Positions 1-5,187 of a stretch of 7,748 bases of DNA are shown one piece after another. The stretch is taken from positions 1 through 7,748 of the forward strand of contig JAPHRB010000064.1 in the NCBI GenBank assembly GCA_026197015.1. The letters are read 5' to 3'. The position numbers and the translations under genes were made by a program. The stretch comes from Gammaproteobacteria bacterium. GTDB lineage: Bacteria > Pseudomonadota > Gammaproteobacteria > SZUA-229. Position 1 is the stretch's first letter; each line of letters starts with the position of its first letter. The notes under the pieces are model-generated. The model had not been told where the DNA came from, did not search any database, and saw only the letters and a program-made list of their open reading frames with translations.

Positions 1-78
1 GGGACAGGGCGCAAAAAGCTGCGACCTTTCCCCGAGGGAGATGTGCCGTGGCAGGGTAAAATTACGTCGGGAAAATAA
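1..78 (+). CDS. Possible 3' end of an unidentified gene (partial)
   Basis: Reading from base 1, an open frame of 25 codons ends at TAA (76-78). The tail is basic and ends in WQGKITSGK. I do not recognise it; it is not the C-terminus of ribosomal protein L9, which often precedes dnaB in this group. The stretch is about 55% G+C by count, clearly above the AT-rich leader that follows, which suits either a different gene or unrelated non-coding DNA. The other two forward frames are also open over much of this length, so coding is not proven. Without upstream sequence neither start nor function can be given. Confidence 0.25.
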   Translation, partial: GTGRKKLRPFPEGDVPWQGKITSGK

Positions 79-254
79 AACGCTACTATTTGTGTTAATC
101 CTGTGATTTTTCAGGAGATTCAATTATTCCGATAACATCATTGCCCAATCAATTATAAAAAAATATCGCTATATATATCATTTTGGCCTGAAATTTATTG
201 CAGTCCTGCTCCTGAGAAGGCAAACTAATCTACCATTCAGCTTGCAAGATTATT
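79..254 (+). promoter_or_regulatory. AT-rich leader and probable promoter region of dnaB
   Basis: These 176 bases are strongly AT-rich and contain no convincing gene. A TTGCCC (141-146) stands 17 bases before TATCGC (164-169), with TATATA just beyond at 172-177. This is a weak sigma-70-like arrangement and the best I can offer. A short hairpin, TCCTG (99-103) with CAGGA (112-116), could relate to the end of whatever lies upstream, but it lacks a U-tract. GAGAAGG at 214-220 looks like a ribosome binding site but lies about 34 bases before the dnaB ATG, too far to serve it. Confidence 0.3.
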
Positions 255-1667
255 ATGCCCGAATCATTAACTTATCCTACAAACAACGACTATCAGATTG
301 CTGATGCACCTACTAAGAACTTAAAAGTTCCGCCTCACTCTATAGAGGGAGAACAAGCGGTATTAGGTGGGCTTATGCTGGATAAGCGGGCCTGGGAGCA
401 GATTGCTGACCGTATCACCGAAGAAGACTTTTATCGGCATGATCATCGTCTTATTTTTCGTAGTATTGCCAAGCTGGAGGCTGCAGATAAACCTTTTGAT
501 GTAGTGACACTTTCAGATGAATTATCTAAAACCCATGAGCTCGAAGATGCGGGTGGTCTGGCCTATTTAGGGCAGCTTGCCAAAGATACACCAAGTGCAG
601 CCAATATACGTGCTTATGCTGATATTGTGCATGAACGCTCCGTTTTTCGACAACTAATAGAAGTTGGTACCGATATAGCAGGTAGTGCTTTTAACCCTGA
701 AGGGCGCGAGAGTAAGGAGCTTCTGGATGATGCTGAGCGTCGGGTTTTTAAGATTGCCGAGCAGGGAAATCATGCGAATAGTGGCTTTAAGGGCATCAAG
801 CAGTTATTAACCTCAACCGTTGAACAAATAGATAAACTGTTCGAGCAGGAAGGTACACTTACCGGTGTTACAACAGGTTTTAAAGATTTTGATGAGCAAA
901 CTAGTGGTTTGCAGAAGGGTGACCTGGTGATTGTTGCTGGCCGACCATCTATGGGTAAAACTACCTTTTCTATGAATATTGCTGAAAATGCAGCCATTGC
1001 GCAGGGTACTTCGGTTGCTATATTTAGTATGGAAATGCCCGCTGAGTCATTAGCTATGAGGATGATTTCATCAATGGGCCGAATTGACCAGCATCGCCTG
1101 CGGACGGGCCAGCTTAATGATGAAGACTGGCCTAGAATAACCTCAGCTGTTTCTCTGCTGTCGGAAGCAAAAGTATTTATTGATGATACACCCGCACTAT
1201 CTCCCACTGATTTACGTGCCAGAGCAAGGCGATTAAAACGTGAACATGGTTTGGGGCTGATCGTTATCGATTATCTTCAGTTAATGCAGGTGGCGGGCTC
1301 ATCTGAAAACCGCACCAATGAAATTTCTGAAATTTCTCGTGGACTAAAAGCCCTTGCGAAAGAGCTTGAGGTGCCGGTAATTGCATTATCACAGTTAAAT
1401 CGGAGTTTAGAGCAGCGGCCTAATAAAAGACCGGTTATGTCAGATTTACGTGAATCAGGCGCGATTGAGCAGGATGCTGATGTAATCGTTTTTATATATC
1501 GTGATGAAGTTTATAATGAAGACACCACTGATAAAGGTATTGCTGAAATAATTGTTGGTAAACAGCGTAATGGTCCTATCGGCACGACGCGTTTGACTTT
1601 TCTGGGACAGTTTACAAAGTTTGAAAATTACAGCCCTGAGATGTATTCATCTAACGGTTTTGAATAA
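255..1667 (+). CDS. dnaB: Replicative DNA helicase DnaB
   Basis: DnaB is the hexameric 5'-3' helicase that unwinds DNA at the replication fork and recruits DnaG primase. The 470 residues match the usual length (471 in E. coli) and align end to end with that protein. The N-terminal domain begins at about residue 23 (KVPPHSIEGEQAVLGG) and includes the conserved DTPSAANI segment (111-118). A linker at about 170-200 leads to the RecA-like motor. The motor has Walker A GRPSMGKT (229-236), the FSMEMP glutamate E260, Walker B LIVIDYLQLM (335-344), ALSQLNRSLEQR (377-388), and KQRNGPIG (436-443) with the arginine-finger region. No intein interrupts it. The start is the only ATG after an in-frame stop at 213-215 and gives the expected N-terminus, although no clear Shine-Dalgarno precedes it. 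It is probably cotranscribed with alr, 23 bases downstream. Confidence 0.98.
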   Translation: MPESLTYPTNNDYQIADAPTKNLKVPPHSIEGEQAVLGGLMLDKRAWEQIADRITEEDFYRHDHRLIFRSIAKLEAADKPFDVVTLSDELSKTHELEDAGGLAYLGQLAKDTPSAANIRAYADIVHERSVFRQLIEVGTDIAGSAFNPEGRESKELLDDAERRVFKIAEQGNHANSGFKGIKQLLTSTVEQIDKLFEQEGTLTGVTTGFKDFDEQTSGLQKGDLVIVAGRPSMGKTTFSMNIAENAAIAQGTSVAIFSMEMPAESLAMRMISSMGRIDQHRLRTGQLNDEDWPRITSAVSLLSEAKVFIDDTPALSPTDLRARARRLKREHGLGLIVIDYLQLMQVAGSSENRTNEISEISRGLKALAKELEVPVIALSQLNRSLEQRPNKRPVMSDLRESGAIEQDADVIVFIYRDEVYNEDTTDKGIAEIIVGKQRNGPIGTTRLTFLGQFTKFENYSPEMYSSNGFE

Positions 1668-1690
1668 AACATTCACGGACGCCTTTTTAA

Positions 1691-2740
1691 ATGACAGGTA
1701 ATCGATCAGCAAAAGTTTCAATTGATCTGGCTGCTTTGCAACATAATTTTCAACAGGTAAAAAAATACGCAGCGACTAGTCAGGTTATGCCAGTAATTAA
1801 GGCTAACGCTTATGGTCATGGAATGTTGCGGGTTGCTGAAAGTTTAACATCTGCGGATGGTTTTGCGGTTGCACAATTACCCGAAGCGATTGCTTTGCGT
1901 GAAAATGGAATTGATAAACCGATTACAGTGTTTCATGGGTTTTCAAATCAGCAGCAATTAGAGTCTGTTTTTCAGTATTCTTTACGACCGGTTATAAGTC
2001 AGTACTGGCAAATAGATCTGTTAGCGGCGTGTGAACAAACATCTAAAATTGATGTGTGGTTAAAAATAAATACCGGTATGGGGCGTTTAGGTGTCCAGCT
2101 TGATGATGTAGAAACGTGTTATAAACGCTTAAAAAAGATAAATTCTATAGATCAAACAGGTTTAATGATGCACTTTGCAAATGCAGATAAGGCTGATCAC
2201 AAATCAAACCAGTTACAACTTGAGCGTTTTGAAACACTATCTAAATTATACGAAGCGCAAACCAGTGTTTCTAATTCTGGCGCTCTTATAAGTAATTTAT
2301 GTAAAAAACAGGACTGGGTGCGTCCGGGTATTATGCTTTATGGTGCTTCCCCTTTGTCAGGTAAAACAGCTGAAGAGTTGAACCTGAAACCTGTAATGAG
2401 TTTATATGCGGAACTGATCGCTATTAATGAAATGAAGAAAGATCAAACTGTTGGTTATGGTGATAGCTGGGTCTGCCCACAGGATATGCGGGTGGGAATT
2501 GTAAATATTGGTTATGGTGATGGTTATCCGCGGCATGCAACAGCTGCACCGATTGCAGTAAACGGCCAATTATGTCATTTGCTTGGTAACGTTTCTATGG
2601 ATTCAATTGCCGTGGATTTGCGTGGCGTTAAGGCTGAATGTGGTGATGTAGTCGAATGTTGGGGGCAGCAAGTTTCGGTTGATGAAGTCGCAGCCTGTTC
2701 GGAAACAATATCTTATGAGTTGCTGTGTAATTTAGGCTAA
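1691..2740 (+). CDS. alr: Alanine racemase, with shortened C-terminus
   Basis: Alr is a cytoplasmic PLP enzyme that interconverts L- and D-alanine and supplies D-Ala for peptidoglycan. The fold-type III barrel carries the PLP lysine in VIKANAYGHG (K37), NTGMGRLG (127-134, with R132), HFANAD (161-166), SNSGA (194-198) and RPGIMLYG (211-218). The beta domain has the catalytic tyrosine in VGYG (Y256), then GYGDGYPR (274-281) and the substrate-contacting SMDS (302-305). All catalytic residues are present. The protein stops at YELLCNLG (349 residues), whereas E. coli Alr (359) continues about ten residues with a TSRVAMKYVD tail; see findings. The gene starts 23 bases after dnaB, with a weak ACGGA 11 bases before the ATG. 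The dnaB-alr pair is a common gammaproteobacterial arrangement. Activity is likely but not certain because of the truncation. Confidence 0.95.
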   Translation: MTGNRSAKVSIDLAALQHNFQQVKKYAATSQVMPVIKANAYGHGMLRVAESLTSADGFAVAQLPEAIALRENGIDKPITVFHGFSNQQQLESVFQYSLRPVISQYWQIDLLAACEQTSKIDVWLKINTGMGRLGVQLDDVETCYKRLKKINSIDQTGLMMHFANADKADHKSNQLQLERFETLSKLYEAQTSVSNSGALISNLCKKQDWVRPGIMLYGASPLSGKTAEELNLKPVMSLYAELIAINEMKKDQTVGYGDSWVCPQDMRVGIVNIGYGDGYPRHATAAPIAVNGQLCHLLGNVSMDSIAVDLRGVKAECGDVVECWGQQVSVDEVAACSETISYELLCNLG

Positions 2741-2800
2741 CTTGATCTATAAAGACTAATCCGCTAGTGTCTGATACATAATGAAAAAAAATAATATTCT

Positions 2801-2804
2801 GGAG
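2801..2804 (+). promoter_or_regulatory. Ribosome binding site deciding the lipoprotein start
   Basis: GGAG lies six bases before the ATG at 2811. The in-frame ATG at 2781 has nothing similar in front of it (GTGTCTGATACATA). Starting at 2811 also gives a compact lipoprotein signal peptide, so the downstream ATG is preferred. Confidence 0.75.
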
Positions 2805-2810
2805 TCAAAA

Positions 2811-3899
2811 ATGTATAAGGGTTTTTCTCTTTTTATAATACCAATTCTCGTTAGTTTATTAACCGGTTGTGGTGGCGGAACTTCGATGTTTCGTGAAAAC
2901 CCGCAACATTCAGGCGTCAATAATTCCTCGGCACCAAGAGAACTAGATAAGCTGGTATGGAAATTTTCTGCACCGAGTAAAGTATATTCATCACCTATCG
3001 TTGCAGATGAAACTGTGTATGTAGGCTGTAAAGACGGCTCTGTTTATGCGCTCGATTTATATGATGGACACTTAAAATGGAGTTTTGCTACAAAAGATAA
3101 TGTTGAAGCATCAGTTGCAGTGAAAGGTGACACATTGTATATCGGCAGCTGGGATGGTTACCTTTATGCCGTTGATATAAACAGTCATGAGCTTAAGTGG
3201 AAGTTTCGTACCGGAGGGCTTATTTATTCGGCACCAGTTATTGAAGGTGGTGTTGTTTATTTCGGCAGTAAAGATAAACAGGTTTATGCGGTAGATGCAG
3301 ATACAGGTGCAGAAATCTGGCACTTTGATGCGCAGTCAGTTGTTTATACTTCTCCGGCAGTTTCTAATGGAATGGTATTTGTGGGTACATTAAATGGTTA
3401 TGTGCGCGCCATTAATCAAAAGTCAGGGCAGGAGCAATGGAAGTACGCAATAAATAGTTCCATTTATTCATCTCCCAGTATAAATAATGGATACGTATAT
3501 ATTGGTGCAGATGATAAACAGTTATATGCCATTAATATTGATACAGGACAGCTGAAGTGGGAGAAAAAGACGGCAGGAAAACTGTTTTCATCCCCTGCGG
3601 TATCAGGCGATAAGGTTTATGTAGGTAGTACTGATAATTATATATATGCCTATGATGAGCAGAAAAGCGGTCGTATCTGGGAGTATCAAACTCGAGGGGC
3701 TATTTATTCATCACCCGTTATTGCTTCAGAGACCGTGTACATAGGTAGTACAGATGGTTATTTATATGCGATGCATGCAGAAACCGGCAAACGCCGCTGG
3801 CGTTATAAGGTGGACTCTAAAATTTACTCAACCCCTGCTATTGCCGATGGTATGGTTATTATCAGCTCTGTGAATGGTGAGGTTTTTGCAATAAAGTAA
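2811..3899 (+). CDS. Outer-membrane-type lipoprotein with eight-bladed PQQ beta-propeller (BamB-like fold)
   Basis: The protein is 362 residues from the preferred start. A lipoprotein signal peptide (1-19, hydrophobic core about 6-17) ends in the lipobox LTGC, giving lipidated Cys20. The next residue is Gly rather than Asp, so outer-membrane sorting is expected. Residues 43-362 are eight repeats of exactly 40 residues. Each follows a W-[KEHSR]-[FY]...YSSPxV...VYVGSxDGxLYAxDxxTG pattern, with the tryptophans at 50, 90, 130, 170, 210, 250, 290 and 330. This is the PQQ-repeat propeller fold shared with BamB. Members usually bind proteins rather than PQQ, and no quinoprotein dehydrogenase domain is present. 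The neighbourhood is not that of canonical bamB (next to der and hisS), so it may be a paralogue or scaffold of unknown partner. An in-frame ATG at 2781 would add ten residues. The gene follows alr by 70 bases, probably in the same transcript. Confidence 0.9.
   Translation: MYKGFSLFIIPILVSLLTGCGGGTSMFRENPQHSGVNNSSAPRELDKLVWKFSAPSKVYSSPIVADETVYVGCKDGSVYALDLYDGHLKWSFATKDNVEASVAVKGDTLYIGSWDGYLYAVDINSHELKWKFRTGGLIYSAPVIEGGVVYFGSKDKQVYAVDADTGAEIWHFDAQSVVYTSPAVSNGMVFVGTLNGYVRAINQKSGQEQWKYAINSSIYSSPSINNGYVYIGADDKQLYAINIDTGQLKWEKKTAGKLFSSPAVSGDKVYVGSTDNYIYAYDEQKSGRIWEYQTRGAIYSSPVIASETVYIGSTDGYLYAMHAETGKRRWRYKVDSKIYSTPAIADGMVIISSVNGEVFAIK
2937..3896 (+). repeat. Eight tandem 120-base coding repeats (propeller blades)
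   Basis: The blade-encoding units have a strict 120-base period and fill residues 43-362 (8 x 40) with no insertion or deletion between units. Tryptophan codons lie at 2958 and then every 120 bases to 3798. The units are diverged at DNA level, so this is a protein repeat more than a fresh DNA duplication. The most similar blades at protein level appear to be those with IYSSP and VGSTD or IGSTDG motifs (blades 6 and 7). Confidence 0.85.
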
Positions 3900-3907
3900 T
3901 GCTGCTA

Positions 3908-3936
3908 AAGGGGTGGTAGTCATTCTATCATCCCTT
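3908..3936 (+). terminator. Hairpin between convergent genes, probable terminator of the dnaB-alr-lipoprotein cluster
   Basis: AAGGGGTGGTAG (3908-3919) pairs with CTATCATCCCTT (3925-3936) around a five-base TCATT loop. This makes a 12-bp stem with two G-U pairs in the rightward RNA. In the leftward RNA those two pairs become A-C mismatches, so the hairpin favours the rightward transcript. It lies nine bases after the lipoprotein stop. There is no real U-tract on either side (CAATAG rightward, UUUAGC leftward), so it may be Rho-assisted or mainly an mRNA 3' end stabiliser. Confidence 0.55.
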
Positions 3937-3977
3937 CAATAGTGATATTTAATCAGAGATTATTGAAAAATTGATGT

Positions 3978-4928
3978 CTAATGGTGAGTTAAAATCTTGC
4001 TTCCAGGATTTTCAGGGGGCAGTCTACGTAAAGTATCCAGGCTATTAGCTGCAATGAGTGATTCAACATGTTCTATGTTTTTATCCAGATATTCTAAATA
4101 CAAATTGTTATTACCGAAGTGGGCTTCAGCATATTTGTATACCTGTAGAAATAAATTATTCAACCGACCTTTAACTTCTGAATTATAAAATACAGGTGTT
4201 TTTTCTAATAAGTCTTCAGCAGATTCAAATAAGACCACCGACTTGCCAGTCTTGTCTTTGCCTGTTGTCATGCCACCCAGTTCAAACTCCGGGAATAACC
4301 TTTCTTTGCATTTTTCCAGATAACAGCGATCTGACATTTGGGCAATAAGGTCTGCAGTACCTAACATATATCCGAGTAAGTGCAATTTCTCATCAGGTAA
4401 CTTAATTTGATCGGGGGGCACTTCATATCCAGTGTAGTGCACCATATTAGCTGAAATATCTGCCAATTCAGGCATACCAATAAGGTGTAGATAATTATGC
4501 AAAAAATTAGCACTTCGGCTCACATGCACTGCAGTATATTGCGCCCCATTGTGGAACTTCTGATCGTTAGTTTTACGAATATAACCAGAATCATGAAACA
4601 GGGCGGTAATAATAGCCAGACTGGTTAATTTAGCGCCAAAGGTATGAACACGATCACGTTGTCTTTCATGACCATCAATGAGACGGGCCAGAGCTAATGT
4701 CATATCTAATGTATGTTGTTTATCATGGTAAAAAGTATCACAGGCATTAAAACCGCTGTAATGCCCTTCAAACAGGTTATCAAAATCTTCAAAAGCCTGA
4801 CGTATGCAACTGTCATCTGTTGCCAGATAACAGCTATGAAAAATATCACATACAGCGTCACAAACAGCCTGACTGTCAGTGACTTTTATTGTGTTAGATA
4901 CATCGTATTGTGATTGTCGTGATTTCAT
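3978..4928 (-). CDS. HD-domain metal-dependent phosphohydrolase, candidate cyclic-nucleotide phosphodiesterase
   Basis: This is a 316-residue soluble protein with no signal peptide or membrane segment. The metal-binding HD set is visible in order: YHDKQH (67-72, H68 and H72), LFHDSGY (110-116, H112 and D113), H135 in TAVHVSRSA, H164 in MVHYTGY, and D193 in GTADLIAQM. The YHDxxH box upstream of HD recalls the YHNxxH of class I cyclic-nucleotide phosphodiesterases, but the full class I signature after HD is absent. The substrate is therefore inferred, not shown. The C-terminal 120 residues are helical-looking and unassigned. The gene lies downstream of an adenylate cyclase on the same strand, and a perfect CRP operator precedes it. 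The ATG at 4928 is the only usable start after an in-frame TAG (4974-4976), but no Shine-Dalgarno is seen. A hydrolase acting on other nucleotides remains possible. Confidence 0.8.
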   Translation of the reverse strand: MKSRQSQYDVSNTIKVTDSQAVCDAVCDIFHSCYLATDDSCIRQAFEDFDNLFEGHYSGFNACDTFYHDKQHTLDMTLALARLIDGHERQRDRVHTFGAKLTSLAIITALFHDSGYIRKTNDQKFHNGAQYTAVHVSRSANFLHNYLHLIGMPELADISANMVHYTGYEVPPDQIKLPDEKLHLLGYMLGTADLIAQMSDRCYLEKCKERLFPEFELGGMTTGKDKTGKSVVLFESAEDLLEKTPVFYNSEVKGRLNNLFLQVYKYAEAHFGNNNLYLEYLDKNIEHVESLIAANSLDTLRRLPPENPGSKILTHH

Positions 4929-4970
4929 TGCAGAGTCTGAGTTATATGAGTTGCCTTTCGTATAAAGGTA

Positions 4971-4976
4971 ATCCTA
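4971..4976 (-). promoter_or_regulatory. Putative -10 of a CRP-dependent (class II) promoter for the HD gene
   Basis: On the minus strand TAGGAT (4 of 6 matches to TATAAT) sits so that a start at about 4964 puts the centre of the CRP operator at -41.5, the standard class II position where CRP overlaps the -35. This would give a 35-base leader before the ATG. An alternative -10, TATAAC (4941-4946), would put the operator near -71.5 but leave almost no leader. Confidence 0.4.
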
Positions 4977-4997
4977 CAAAGGCATAGGCAAAATATC

Positions 4998-5013
4998 TGT
5001 GAAATTTATCACA
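4998..5013 (-). promoter_or_regulatory. Consensus CRP (cAMP receptor protein) operator
   Basis: The top strand reads TGTGA-AATTTA-TCACA, with both half-sites perfect to the E. coli CRP core and the required six-base spacer. It is the only such perfect site I find in the window. It lies about 77 bases before the HD hydrolase ATG and about 180 bases after the cyclase stop codon, so the HD gene is the natural target. CRP binding is predicted from known consensus; a CRP gene is not in this window. Confidence 0.75.
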
Positions 5014-5069
5014 CTCAGTTTAGCGACAAACGGAATTCAGTGAAAATATTATTATTTATGTGAATTAAT

Positions 5070-5094
5070 ACTTATATTTCTGCTTTATATAAGT
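5070..5094. repeat. AT-rich inverted repeat
   Basis: ACTTATAT (5070-5077) is mirrored by ATATAAGT (5087-5094) across nine bases. It has perfect eight-base arms and no U-tract. It could be an operator for an unknown regulator or chance in AT-rich DNA. Confidence 0.35.
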
Positions 5095-5187
5095 CGTTAC
5101 AAAGGAAATTTGCAAGTTTTATAAACAGTAGAGTCAGAGCCAGTTTAACTTTTAGTCACCTGTTTGGGGGATTAAATTTTGTTTTTT

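Larger units (their letters stand above)
4929..5187 (-). other. Intergenic region between cyclase and HD hydrolase genes
   Basis: These 259 AT-rich bases have no start codon with a usable reading frame on the gene strand. They hold the CRP operator and -10-like hexamer annotated separately, an AT-rich inverted repeat (5070-5094) and a small CCTTT/AAAGG hairpin (4954-4968) in the predicted HD leader. No Rho-independent terminator follows the cyclase stop codon, so read-through from the cyclase into the HD gene is possible in addition to a local promoter. A weak alternative promoter could be TTGCAA (5110-5115) and TATATA (5086-5091) spaced by 18. Confidence 0.5.

Noticed and set aside
102..117. 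CRP-like half-site TGTGA in the dnaB leader
   Set aside because: The second half at the required spacing reads AGGAG rather than TCACA.
770..1207. Open frame of 145 codons on the minus strand inside dnaB
   Set aside because: It lies wholly antisense to the conserved motor region of dnaB and has no recognisable protein features; it is a shadow of dnaB codon use.
255..1667. Possible intein in dnaB, a frequent insertion site
   Set aside because: The protein aligns without interruption at normal length (470 residues), including across Walker A and the ALSQLNR region.
2781..2810. Upstream ATG as lipoprotein start
   Set aside because: It has no ribosome binding site and adds ten polar residues before an already complete lipoprotein signal peptide. 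The ATG at 2811 has GGAG at ideal spacing.
2811..3899. Quinoprotein (PQQ-dependent) dehydrogenase
   Set aside because: It has only generic propeller blades and a lipoprotein signal. It lacks the length (about 550-600 residues or more) and the catalytic motifs of PQQ dehydrogenases.
3997..4188. Short plus-strand frames within the HD gene (also 4713-4913)
   Set aside because: Both are antisense to conserved HD-protein coding sequence, with no binding site and no recognisable product.
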